Shown here piece after piece: positions 1-11,760 of a DNA stretch of 64,000 nt. Where the stretch lies: assembly GCA_029216955.1 (NCBI GenBank), contig JANAVB010023996.1, forward strand, positions 13,169,212-13,233,211, in the 5' to 3' direction. Position 1 is the first letter of the stretch, and the number at the start of each line of letters is the position of its first letter. This stretch comes from Iris pallida. Its lineage: Eukaryota > Streptophyta > Magnoliopsida > Asparagales > Iridaceae. The notes under the pieces are model-generated. The model worked only from the letters and a program-made list of their open reading frames with translations. It was not told where the DNA came from and ran no database searches. Both the position numbers and the translations under genes were made by a program.

Positions 1-584
1 ATTCGACTGGTGAGACAGAAACTATATAGCCGTAGATAAAGTTGACTGTCCTTCGACCCTCATCCCTCGGCAATGATGATACGACAACCTATCACTATAT
101 CTTATATAGTAGTAGATGATGTTTTAGTATTACATTATGTGAGTTCATCTTGATTCTGTTATATCCTTCAGATACTAGATACGATAAGAACATATACTAC
201 ACCATATGTACAGAACATAGATGATTCACACTAATGTATGCTAGAATGAATTTTGGGTTGTATTCTGTGCCATCCGTTCTCACACTTGGAGATAAATTAA
301 ATTTTTGCTATTTTATCTGACGCACAAATACCGCTCGAGTGAGCCAAAGGCATGCAGCCACTTCCCTCCCTCCACCGTCGTACCTAGTGGAGGAGTATAT
401 TTGTCGGTCGCCCCAGGGATTACCACCACTGGGCAATCGAACTCCTTCTCCTCCTTAAAGTAATGTAATTAAGAAAATTTAGAATATTTGTAGGAATTTT
501 GGAATATTTGTTATATGATCGGATTATAACGAAGGATATTAGGTTACTCTTCAGGATAATTGATGTCTATTTTATATTAATTTG
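1..584. other. Non-coding stretch, probably interior of the CACTA element
   Basis: No open reading frame, RNA gene or recognisable terminus is visible. Assignment to the CACTA element rests only on its lying upstream of the element's right-hand subterminal array. Confidence 0.3.
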
Positions 585-760
585 GTTTGGTCTATATGAT
601 TCTTGGATAATTGGTGTACATTAAATTCGTATGTGCATATTTGGTCTATGTGATTCTTGGATAATTGGTATGCATTATATATTTGGTCTATGTGATTGTT
701 GGATAATTGGTGTGCATTATATATTGGTTTGGTTTATGCATATTTTTGTGAACAGAGAAA
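585..760. repeat. About 50-bp minisatellite inside the CACTA element
   Basis: Three to four imperfect units repeat in tandem, each built around GGTCTATGTGATTSTTGG and ATAATTGGTRTGCATTA. The short open frame across it (631-816) encodes only the translated repeat and is not considered a gene. Confidence 0.75.
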
Positions 761-788
761 GTGCTGCAATTTTTTCTAAAAAAATCTC

Positions 789-1508
789 ATTTAGCGACGG
801 ACTAGTAACCGGTTAGCGACGGATATTTCCAGTTTTCGACTACTTTTCGACGGAATTTCCGTCGCTAACTGGAGATTTAAAACTGTTTTCAGGTAACGAC
901 GGGTGGTCGACGGAATATCCGTAGGCAACATTCTGGTGGTATATAGTTCGACGGAATAGCGACGGAAAATCCGTCGACAAGGTTCTGGAAAAGCTTGACA
1001 TTTCTAGAACATTGGCGACGGATAATCAGCCACAAATCAGTCGCTGTCTCGACGGTGTCGCGATGGAAAATTTGTCGCCAAGGTTCTGGAAATGTCAAGC
1101 ATTTCCAGAACATGGTCGACGGATAATCCGTTAGTATTCCGTCGCTAATCCGTCCTTTGTTAGCGACGGCGATCGACGGACTAGCGACGGAATGATACCC
1201 TTTGATACACTTTTATGACTGTTTACCGATGGACTATCCGTCGCTAGCGTCTACACAGTTAAGTATTTAATACTTGAAATGGACGAAAGACCGTCAAAAA
1301 GTCGTTGCTAATGCATCGTATTGTGAAGACGAAAAGCCGTCGCCATTCCGTCCCTCTTCGACTACTTAGCGACGGATCGTTATTAGCGACGAGCTGATTG
1401 CCGACGGATTATTGTGGTCAAGATCCGTCAGGGATCGATCGCTAATACTGATTGCCGACGGATGGGCGACGGATGTGACCGTCGCTAACACGACATATTT
1501 TTGTAGTG
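789..1508. repeat. CACTA subterminal repeat array (GACGG core)
   Basis: Many copies of TTAGCGACGGA and its complement CCGTCGCTAA occur in both orientations. Such arrays are the usual transposase-binding region of CACTA elements. It also holds a perfect inverted repeat around 1083-1113 (GTTCTGGAAATG / CATTTCCAGAAC) with a 5-base loop, and a diverged copy of the same block near 980-1010. Confidence 0.75.
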
Positions 1509-2183
1509 AAATAGCTACAATGCAAGACTACATTCTTCTAGGTCCCTTTTGGTCAAAGTCAACCCTTGGTCAACTCTGGTCAAACCTGGTCAACGCTAGT
1601 CAAACATTGGTCAACTAGTCCGTTTACTAATTTTTAGGTTATACACAAGTTTCTAGGTCATTCTAAGTTCGTTTGAGTTGAATTGGATCAAGTTTGACCC
1701 AAAGTTGACTTTTGTCAACTTGGTCAACTTGTCGGCCAATTCGACTAAACTAGGCTCAAAATGACAAACCTAATCTGTCCAAGTCTCCTATGGTTACAAC
1801 CACAACTATGATCTATTCTAAGATGGGTTCTCAAGCATACAAACTATACACACATAGGTATATATATATACATGTATTCACAACACATACCTACTCTTAA
1901 TTCTAACAAATGGTTGTGTGTGTGTGTGATACCTATAGGTTACTGAAATGAATCAAAACTGAGATTAAAAACTCAAAACACAACTATGGTATGCCTCATT
2001 AATATATATACAAACAAAATAGGAAAACTATATATATAAAAAAATTAAAAAAATACATACATTTGCTCATTTGGAAGAAATGACACATGGTTTGAAATAG
2101 TTTTAATAAATCAAAATCAGGGTTTAATTTCCCTCGACCCATTCTCAGCACATATACTTGCAATGGGCTTCAACGGAGTCTTA

Positions 2184-2245
<62 letters not shown>

Positions 2246-4045
2246 CATATATAATTACATATATACATAGCTACAAAAGAAAAGCACATGTGCTCATAAT
2301 TGAAAGAAAAATATGAAATAAATCCCAGAGTTGGTTCTCACATGTTCAAAACCTCATATACATACTAAAAACTCAGATTTTACAAGTTCAATTCCTGGAA
2401 AACAAAATGTCACATTCAAACTCAAATTTGCATTTAAAGGAAAAACCCATTTTTCACACAACGACCCAAAATGAAATATACGCAATATAAACCTACAAAA
2501 CTCGGCATACACGTTGGTCATAACCTACGTGATTCGCTCGGGTATTCCCGGATCTGAAATTGTGTCTGTGTCGTGTCCACAGAACGCGTATCGGAAAACC
2601 TGATATCGCATGACAACGTGCACGTATGTGTGCGTTCTCGCTCGATTGAGCGCCGCACACACAGCGAAAGGCCCCATGCTCGTGGACATAGCTAGTGGGT
2701 CCTGGGGTAGGTCTAGGACATGGCAACACGGCGACATGTCACGTCGAGGCGACGTACACAGCCCCGCAGAAACGCGTGGCCTGCTGCGCACGCGCGCCCG
2801 TGCGTGCCTTCGTGCACGCGGTTCGGCCTTCGTGGCTCGCTCGTCGGGCCACGCTACGACTCGGGGTTGGTTCCTCGGGTAGTCTAGGTATAGGTCGACG
2901 AATCCTAGGTCCTGGAATGCATCCTCGTCGCGTCGAGAGCGCGTACGAAGTCCGTTTTAGCGACAAAATTCAGCCCGAGTGCGTAGTACGGCTAAACGAT
3001 GCACGTCGAATTTCTCCGCGCTCGCTCAACGAAAAACTGTGAAATTTTAGGAGCATGGGGGCAGAGGTTTCCCCCAAGTGCTCAAGAAATTTCAGGCAAA
3101 AATAAGATATGTGCATCGAGATACAACATGCTGACGGTAGGACATGCACGGCCTCGTACACGGGATCCGTGCACGTGCGTCCGATGCCCGAAATTCTGCT
3201 GAAATGTCATCGATTTCCAATCTTTCTTCATGAAAGTTTCTAAAAATGATATTATCTAAACATTCATGAAGACAGAATCAAAAAACAGCAACTTTCTATC
3301 CTAAGCGGTATTTCGTCGAACACGTGCCGCAAAGAACCGACACGTGTCCGATACCGCTATGAAACGAAGTCAAAACACAACCAAACTTTATGGGTAAGTC
3401 TAGGGTACCTAAATGGATACAAATATGAAAGAAATTTTAGAATAATTATAGTAGAAAAGGGTTTACCTATTGAGTGTCGAAAACTCAATAAACGGAGTCC
3501 CTCGATTATCGTGTTGGTCGATTCTCCTCAAGCAATTGACTCCGCCTCCTCGCTAGCAATGCTCCAGCAGATACTCCTCTCCTAGACGAGTGCAACAGAG
3601 TTCATTTGGGGAGAAACTGACTCTGGATGAAGAAAATAGGATATTTGGAGAAGGAGATCTCTTAGGGTTCACTTGTGGAGGCTAAACTTCACAAATGAAA
3701 AGAGAAGGAAGGGGGTACTGCTGTGGGTGGCCAGGTGGAGGTCCCTAGGGTTAGGGTTTCACTTGGGCCAACTCTCTCAAAAATAAAAATAAGGCCAAAG
3801 TCAAAAAGACTCAAAAAGGCTACATGAAAAAGTCTTAAAAAATTATTTAAAAGCCTTACAAATTGGATCTAAGCCCTAAATGAATTCTAATAGGTAAAAA
3901 ATAATTTCTAAGACATGGTTAGGCTCCTATACAATGTCCACTAAGGTTAAACCAGTTGCTAGCACAACACAAGTCAAAATATCTAGAAAATCACAAAATG
4001 GCTAAAATGACTAAATACCCTTTCTATAAAAAAGTGGATGCTACA
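1509..4045 (-). repeat. Gy1 3' LTR (left), truncated by CACTA insertion
   Basis: It aligns by eye to 10237-11755 plus 20713-21868 of the right LTR, starting at AAATAGCTACAATG and ending at GATGCTACA (4045). It contains a cluster of GGTCAA motifs (about 1550-1740), a (TA)n tract (2185-2240) and a GC-rich stretch (2510-3200). Overlapping open frames of 60-115 codons in the GC-rich stretch do not recur intact in the sister LTR, so I do not call genes there. Confidence 0.85.
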
Positions 4046-4110
4046 AGTCTACCCCCCATAAAATAATTTTGTCCTCGAAATTAAAGACAAACTGCATGAT
4101 TAAGAAAGGA
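4046..4110 (-). promoter_or_regulatory. Gy1 polypurine tract region next to the 3' LTR
   Basis: On the minus strand, TTTCGAGGACAAAATTATTT leads into TTATGGGGGGTAGACT and then the LTR start TGTAGC. A purine-rich run just before the 3' LTR is the expected primer site for plus-strand DNA synthesis. The same layout occurs at LARD1 and LARD2. Confidence 0.65.
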
Positions 4111-4149
4111 CAAAATCATACCTCAAGACTGGAAAAGATAGGGGTATCG

Positions 4150-5614
4150 TTCGCGCATCTCATCCTCTATCTCCTAGGTGGACTCTCTTGGAGAATGATG
4201 CCTCCAAGCTACATGAACTAAAGGATCGACTGGTTCCACAACACCTTCTCCCGTCGATCCAGAATCTTCATAGGCTGCTCTGGATAACTGAGAGTAGGGC
4301 CCACCTCAATTTCGGAATAGTCCAGTACATGGCTAGGATCTGCCACATACCGTCTCAACTGCGATACGTAAAATACATTATGGACTCCCACTAAGGAAGG
4401 GGGCAAGTCCAGTCTGTATGACACGTTACCGACCCTTCCGCTGATAACGAAAGGTCCGACATAGCGTGGGCTAAGCTTCCATCCTCCACCGAAATGAATA
4501 GTGCCTCGAGTCGATAAAATCCTCAAGAATACCATATCTCCAACCTAGCACAAACATGGTCTCAATTAACTAAAAACAATCACACAATCAACAAAAACCC
4601 AAACAATAAGATTTTTATCCTAAGTCTAAGCTACACCTCAAACTGTAAAGGTCTCCAGTGGCTGTCGGCCCAATGCCGTTGTCTGTCCTGCGCCACGCGA
4701 AGTCGATCCCTGATGAGCTTTACCTTCTCAGCTGCACCAACAACCATCTTAGGTCCCAATAAAGCTCGCTCTCCAACATCATTCCAAGCCAAGGGAGTAT
4801 GACATCGACGCTCGTACATTGCCTCGAATGGTGACATACCAATGCTGGCCTAGTAACTGTTGTTGTATGCAAACTTCACCAAGTACAGGTGATCCTCCCA
4901 TGATCCTCCAAAATCCAGTACACAAGTCCGCAGCATGTTCTCGAGAGTCTGAATAGTCCTCTCCGACTGTCCGTCCGTCTGAGGGTGGTATGTAGTACTT
5001 AATTTGAGCTGAGTGCCCAAACTAGTCTGCAGACTCCGCCAGAAATAGGAAGTAAAGCGACTATTCCGATCCGAGACAATGCTCACCGGAACTCCATGTA
5101 TCCTGACAATTTGCCACATATATAACTCTGCTAGCATCTCATAGACGTCCTTACTTTGAATGGCAAAAGTGGGCCAATTTGGTCAACCTATCCACGATGA
5201 CCCAAACCGCATCTTTTCCTCTTGGTGAATGCGGCAATCCAGAAACAAAATCCATCGTGATGTGCTCTCACTTCCACTCCGAAATAGGCAATAGCTATAA
5301 CAGTCCTCCTGTCCTCTGCCTCTCTACCTTAACCTGTTGACAGACTAGACACCTGGCTACGAAGCGTGCTACCTACCGCTTCATCCCATACCACCATACA
5401 TGCTCTTTCAGATCTCTATACATCTTGTTGGCACCTGGATGTATAGTATAATGAGAGCGATGGGCCTCCACATAACCTGCTCCAGAAGCTCTCCGCTAGG
5501 CACACATAGTCTGGAACCGTACCTCAATGTGCCGTCCTCCGTAATGGCGAACTCCTCATCCGCTAATCCTGCTCGAACCTGCTCTCGGATACACCGCAGA
5601 GTAACATCGTCGAA
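4150..5614 (-). pseudogene. Gy1 integrase core, GPY/F module and chromodomain remnant
   Basis: The C-terminal part of the chromovirus polyprotein. A segment with [14 protein letters not shown] (about 5245) carries the first catalytic Asp. VSDRNSRF carries the second, and YHPQTDGQSER (5137-4850) holds the catalytic Glu. A stretch with LSPRYVGPF (4535-4218) is the GPY/F module. YPEQPMKILDRREKVLW followed by WRHHSPREST is a group II-like chromodomain. Several stops interrupt 5138-5614, a frameshift lies near 4220, and TAG (4174-4176) replaces the expected Trp of the chromodomain. A 92-bp GT-AG interval (4545-4636) separates two otherwise in-frame pieces and looks like an intron. Not functional. 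Confidence 0.85.
4545..4636 (-). other. Probable intron in Gy1 pol
   Basis: On the minus strand the coding frame reads ...QFE up to 4637, then GTGTAGC starts an AT-rich 92-bp stretch with stops in frame. That stretch ends TTTGTGCTAG, and coding resumes at 4544 with GTTGGAGATATGGTATTC (V G D M V F). Removing 4545-4636 joins the two pieces in one frame between integrase core and GPY/F module. GT and AG borders and phase 0 are seen directly; splicing itself is inferred. Confidence 0.65.
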
Positions 5615-7312
5615 CTAAGCTGACTTAATCCTCTCCATCAAGTCTGACTGAATCTGAAGGCCCCACATCTGTATCTGAACTCCTGGCATGATCACCTCGA
5701 TCCCTAAGCTCTCTAAATCTGCTAATAACTGACGATCCATCGTCAAGCACATAGCTACCGGATACCTACTCAAGGCATCGGCAACTACATTGGCCTTCCC
5801 TGGATGGTACTGTAATGAAATGTTGAAGTCCTTCATCAACTCCAACCATCTGCGCTGCCTCATATTGAGCTCTTTCTGTGTAAACACATACTTCAAGCTC
5901 TTGTGGTCTGTGAAGATCTCCACACGCTCTCCGTATAGATAGTGCTTCCACAGCTTCAGAGCAAAGATAACTACCGCCAACTCCAAATCATGGGTAGGGT
6001 AGTTCTTCTCATACGAACGTAACTGCCTGGATGCATAGGCAATCACCTTCCCATGCTGCTGCAAGACACAACCCAAACCCTTCCCTGAGGCGTCACTGTA
6101 GATAGTGAACCCGCCTGATCCTGATAGCAATGTCAAAATCGGGGCTGTCGTCAGTCGCTTTTTCATCTTATTAAAAGCAACCTGACACTCCTCTGACCAG
6201 ACAAACTCGGCGTCCTTCCGAGTCAGCCTAGTTAATAGCTCTGCAATCCAGAAGAAATCCTGAAAAAACCTCCTATAGTATCCTGTCAATCCCAAAAAGC
6301 TCCTGATCTCTGCGACTAAACTCGTTGCTGTCCACACCTCAACTGCTCTTATCTTCTTCGGTTCGACTGAGATCCCATCTCCGGTCACAACATGGCCTAG
6401 AAAATTAACTCGATCCAAAAAGAACTCACACTTCGAGAGCTTGCCGTAAAGCTGCTCCTTCTTGAGAGTCTCCAGAACCACTCTCAAATGCTCCTCATGC
6501 TCCTTCGAGGTCTTCAAATACACCAAAATTTCATCGATGAACACCACCACGAACTTGTCCAAGTACTGGTGGAACACCTTGTTCATCAAGTTCATGAACA
6601 CCACCGGGGCATTAGTTAACCCAAACGGCATTACCATGAACTCAAACTGGCCATACCGAGTCCTGAAAGCTGTCTTCGGAATATCCTCCTTCTTCACCTT
6701 CACCTGATGATAGCATGACCTCAGATCAATTTTGGAGAATAACTTCGCTCCGCTCAGCTGATCGAACAGGTCATCGATCCTCGGCAACGGGTACTTGTTC
6801 TTGATCGTGAGGCTGTTGAGTGACCTGTAGTCGATACACATCCTTACCGACCCATCCTTCTTCAGTACAAAGAGTACTAGCGCACCCCACGGTGAAGAAC
6901 TCGATCGGATGAAGCCCTTGTCCTGTAACTCATCCACCTGCTTCTTCAGCTCTACAAGCTCACTGTTGTTCACTCTATAGACATGCTGAGATATCGGCTC
7001 TACACCGGGTACCAAGTCTATAGAGAACTCTACATTCTTGTCCGAAGGCAACCCTGGCAACTCCTCCGGAAACACATTCATAAACTCAGCTATCAGTGGA
7101 TGTGGCATGCTCTGCTCCTCTACTGAAACTCCGTAGAAAACTTCGCTGCTCTGCTCTGACTCCCGCCTAGTAAACTCAAACTCTGGCTCTCCTGGCATGC
7201 TGAAAAGAACTCTACCCCCGCAATAATCTATGGCATGGTGCCTGCTCAACCAATCCATACCGAGTACAATATCGTAGTTCGGTAATGGCATTACGAGCAG
7301 ACTCACATCCAA
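5615..7312 (-). pseudogene. Gy1 protease C-terminus, reverse transcriptase and RNase H
   Basis: A 565-codon open stretch, in frame with gag upstream. It begins at the end of the protease ([10 protein letters not shown]). The RT follows, with [36 protein letters not shown] sequence (here RSCYH) and FGLTNAP. The active-site box reads VFIDEILVY, so the second Asp of the usual DD pair is Glu. RNase H follows ([39 protein letters not shown]). The open stretch is closed by TAG at 5615-5617, after which homologous coding continues in the same frame. A TGA at 7316-7318 separates it from the protease upstream. Inactive copy. Confidence 0.9.
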
Positions 7313-7315
7313 TTC

Positions 7316-8869
7316 TCAGCCTCCCAAAACTACTCTCCGATCCTTGCAAACATTACGGACGAGGATAATACCACCTCCAGTAGTGATCTTGCAAGTCCTA
7401 GGCAAAGGTTCAGAAGAAAGCTGGTGTCTAATGGCAAATGATACAGACACAAAGCTATGGGAAGCACCCGAATCAAATAATGAGAAGGCGGAAAATGAGT
7501 CGATAAGAACAGAACCTGCTATCAGATCGCCTACTGCCTCGGTATCCTCAGCTGCTATGGCGAAAGCTTGCCCCTGCTGGCCTTCTCTAGTCTGTTGCTG
7601 GTACTGGACAAACTTTTGCTGCTGGGTCGGCAAAGGTCCCCTCTGCTGCTCCACTGGAGCCTTGGTTCCTGCTCCCTGTCCTTTATGCCCGAAAGCCTCA
7701 GGATACTCCCTCAACTGATGCTCCGATGAACCGCAGAGTAGGCACTTGCCTAGCCTCTTTCTGCACTCATTCCTCCTATGCCCTGGCTTCTTGCAGAAGT
7801 CACAAATGGTGGCATATTGCTATCTCGGTGCCTGCTGACCCTGTCTCTGCTGTACCTGCTGAAACGGCCTATACTGCTGTTGGAAAGGCCTCTACTGATG
7901 CTACTGCTGAAAATAGGGCTTCTTGGCCGGTCCTCCACTGCTACCGGTTGTATGTGAATTACGACCTCGCTTCAGCTTCAGCTCCAGATCATTCTCTGCT
8001 GCCATAGCTCCCATCAAAATCTCCTCAAATGTAGCATTCATGTTGCTCTTGGTTAAGGACTGGACTTCCTTAACCAAGCCCTTTCTGATTCTTCTAGCCT
8101 TCACTGTCTCGCTAAGGCCCTCCACAAATCTGTCCAGGCGGCAGAACTCCCCGGCGTACTCCTCTACTATCTGGTTCCCCTGAACCAGGTTCTCAAACTG
8201 CGTCTCCAACATGCCAAGTGCAGTATCGGGGAAGAACTTCTCCTTGAAAAGCTTCTTAAAAGCCTCCCAAGTTTGCCCCATAGTACCAACCTTGGGGTCG
8301 GTCTGGTACCAAGTGCGGGCAAGGTCCTGCATCACGCTGCCCGCTGCTTCCACCTGGAGTCTAGTCGGTATCTCTGCGAGACAGAAAATCTCCTCGATGT
8401 GCTCGATCCAGTCATCCACGTAAAGGATACCCTCCGTACCCTTAAAGTCTCGCGGCCTCATCTTCTGGAAATCCTGAATACCTAGTGTCCTCTGCTGGTA
8501 TGGCTGGATCTGCCCTTTTTGGGGCTGGGCAGCCACCTTCTCTACTGCCACCATCGCTAACTGATGGGCATTATCAATGCCCTGCCTTATGTCCTCTGCC
8601 TGGCGTCGCTGTGTCTCCATCATCTGCTGTATGAAGGCAAAATACTGCACCACATCAACTGTCCCCTGGGGCGGTGGTGGTAGCATCCCCTAAACTTCTG
8701 GGGTAGTCCTCGAAACTGGTAGAGGAGCACCCCCAAAAGTTACAGGTCGGCCCACCTGAGCTGGAACAAGAGGCACTGTGGTCCCTGGGTCCTGCTGAGT
8801 CGGACGAGATATAGCAGACCTTTCAGTGTTATCCCTAAGACCAGAGCGCTGCGATCGTGTCTCCACCAT
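7316..8869 (-). pseudogene. Gy1 gag and start of protease
   Basis: The likely start is ATG at 8869-8867 (MVETRSQRSG), because it is in frame with the main gag body and lies just downstream of the 5' LTR. The body (8686-7901) has the typical gag core, for example DWIEHIEEIF, ARTWYQ, TWEAFKKLFKEKFFP and RLDRFVEGL. A CCHC knuckle CDFCKKPGHRRNEC follows near 7790-7750, then a second motif whose last Cys is Tyr. The protease start (FDSGASHSFVS) is near 7450. In-frame stops lie at 8690-8692, 7901-7903, 7892-7894 and about 7822. All segments share one frame, so point mutations rather than frameshifts broke it. Confidence 0.88.
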
Positions 8870-9085
8870 CCTGAAGACAGATCAAACAAGGAATCAATTA
8901 CTGAAAAGAAGCAAAATTACCAAAGGAGGACAGTTGTTTTCAAAAGGAGACAATTAACAGCAAGAATTTGATAAGAGTTTTCCTAATGTGATTGAGTACC
9001 TTAACTTATATCTTATATCCTACTGCAGGCTGTAATGATACTCTAGTTCGAGTACCACTACGAAATCATACTAGTTGTGATAGGA

Positions 9086-9110
9086 CCTGCATGGGCCACT
9101 ACTAAAAATG
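9086..9110 (-). promoter_or_regulatory. Conserved block beside the 5' LTR (primer-binding position)
   Basis: On the minus strand the LTR end GTCGTGACA is followed by CATTTTTAGTAGTGGCCCATGC. Nearly the same block flanks the LTRs of LARD2 (36266-36290) and LARD1 (55067-55090). It occupies the place of the tRNA primer-binding site but does not match the usual initiator-Met TGGTATCAGAGC. Confidence 0.5.
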
Positions 9111-10738
9111 TGTCACGACCCGCACCTAGTGAAAGGGCACGAGAAGTGAAGAACGTCCAGCCTACACCGCAGTGTCGGCGGTAGAACGCTGTCCTGTGTC
9201 ACAATATCTATCACAGTCTAGAATATGCTCCGAATGGAGAATATAATAATAAGTAACTCAATCACAACAACTACGATGGAATAGAAGAATAAATCTCAAG
9301 AGAGTCACAGATATAAATAGAAGTCTAGGTGTAAACCATCAGAACAAATCTCAAGTACAACTCATAATGTCTCAAAGAAAAAGATAATAAAATACTAAGT
9401 CTCAGCTAGACTATGGGCAAGTCCTCAGCGACTGCTGGATCCTGCTGAGGGTCCACGTTACCAATGTCATCTAAGCTAATGCCATAATAAGTAGGGTAGA
9501 TCTCTTCATCATCACCTGTAAAATTTTTAACATGCCCAATCAGGACGGAACGAGCACATATCTCTCACAACAGTTCATATCAGGATTAGACATATAAAGC
9601 AAACTATAAAAATTATACATAAAACGCTGTAAAGAAAATCAACAAGAGAGAGAATATCAAAACTAGATATGACTATGATAAATAGAGAAATGTAACTATC
9701 TACGTGATTTAGAGCATAAATTGGTTATGTAAACAGGTTGGATTGCACATGGATAAACTATAGAGTTGCACATGGATACCTACTGGGATAATGATCACAT
9801 AACCAAATATACTCTCCCTGACCCCAATCAATACACAAGGATCAAGATATGATATGTTATTGCACATGGATAACAACTACTTTATACATGGAGCTCATAT
9901 GGTCATGAGTGTACATGAATAACATATGAGTGTACATGGATAAATATGAATACATGGAGTACATGATGAACACGATAAAGTACATGAACATGATATACTC
10001 GATGTATCCGAGGGGATAACATCGCAAGAAAGGATCCATAGGGTACTAATCCGTGTGAACATCGTGTCAGTATCAAGTATACTAGTCTATAACAAGAGAA
10101 CATATCCAAACAAGTATGAAAAGATCAGAGAATGTACACACCTGGCAAATCGAACTGCTGATGATGAAGTGTAGCTAAACTGGGGTAATATAATCCTATT
10201 TAAAGTATACACATGTCACAACCAAGTCTAAAATATCAAAGGAAATAGCTACAATGTAAGACTACATGCTTATAGGTCCCTTTTGGTCAAAGTCAACCAT
10301 TGGTCAACTCTGGTCAAACCTGGTCAACGCTGGTCAAACCTGGTCAAACATTAGTCAACTAGTCCGTTTACTAATTTTTAGGTTATACACAAGTTTCTAG
10401 GTCATTCTAAGTTCGTTTGAGTTTAATTGGATCAAGTTTGACCCAAAGTTGACTTTTGTCAACTTGGTCAACTTGTCGGCCAATTCGACTAAACTAGGCT
10501 CAAAATGACAAATCAAATCTGTCCAAGAACTCCTATGGTTACAACCATAACTATGATCTATTCTAAGATGGGTTCTCAAACATACAAACTATACGCACAT
10601 GGGTATATATATATACATGTATTCACAACACATACCTACTCTTAATTCTAACAAATGGTTGTGTGTGTGTGTGTGATACCTGTAGGTTACTGAAGTGAAT
10701 CAAAACTGAGATTAAAAACTCAAAACACAACCATGGTA

Positions 10739-10803
10739 TGTCACGACCCGCACCCTAGAGTAAGGGCACGAGAGCGTAACAACACCCAGCCTATGCCGCA
10801 GTA
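10739..10803 (-). repeat. 65-bp fragment of a related LTR terminus inside the Gy1 LTR
   Basis: The left LTR reads CTATGGTATGCCTCATTAAT without interruption (about 1985). The right LTR has a 65-bp insert at that point beginning TGTCACGACCCGCACCC. It resembles the first 65 bases of the LTRs at 9111 and 29483 but is identical to neither. Confidence 0.8.
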
Positions 10804-10837
10804 TGCCTCATTAATATATATACAAACAAAATAGGAA

Positions 10838-11106
<269 letters not shown>

Positions 11107-11760
11107 TAAATATAATTACATATACATAGCTACAAAAGAAAAGCATATGTGCTCATAATTGATAGAAAAATATGAAATAAATCCTAGAGTTGGTTCTCAC
11201 AAGTTCAAAACCTCATATACATACTAAAAACTCAGATTTTACAAGTTAAATTTCTAGAAAACAAATATCACATTCAAACTCAAATTTGCATTTAAAGGAA
11301 AAACCTATTTTTCACACAACGACCCAAAATGAAATATACACAATTTAAACCCGCGAAACTTGGCATACAAGTTGGTCTCAACCTACGTGATGCGGTCGGG
11401 TACTCCCGGGTCCAAAATTGTGTCCGCGTCGTGTCCACAGAATGAATATCGGAAAACCCGATACCACGTGACAACGTGCACGTATGCGTGCGTTCTTGCT
11501 CAATTGAGCACCGCACACAAAACGAAGAGCCCCGTGCTCGTGCACATAGCTAAGGGGGTCCTAGGGTAGGTCTAGGACATGGCAACATGGCGACACGTCG
11601 TACCGAGGCGATGCACGCAGCCCCGCACACACGTGCGGCCTGCTGCGCATGCGCGCTTGCGCGTGCCCTCGTGCGCACGGTTCTGCCTTCGTGGCTCGCT
11701 CGTCGGGCCACGCCACGACTCGGGGTTGGTCCCTTGGGTAGTCTAGATATAGGTCAACAT

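Larger units (their letters stand above)
1..1508. mobile_element. CACTA (EnSpm-like) transposon, right end only
   Basis: The segment ends at 1508 in TTTTTGTAGTG, the reverse complement of the CACTACAAAAA terminus typical of CACTA elements. A dense array of short repeats with a GACGG core precedes the end, as expected of CACTA subterminal regions. The flank AAATAGCTACAATG continues as chromovirus LTR, and the allelic LTR copy near 10237 reads through GGAAATAGCTACAATG uninterrupted. The 3-bp duplication is therefore probably AAA. The other end lies left of the window. No transposase was recognised in 1-780. Confidence 0.75.

Noticed and set aside
2493..3202. Overlapping open frames on both strands in GC-rich DNA
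   Set aside because: The sister LTR copy (11370-11760 plus 20713-21000) does not keep the same frames; stops are rare simply because of GC content.
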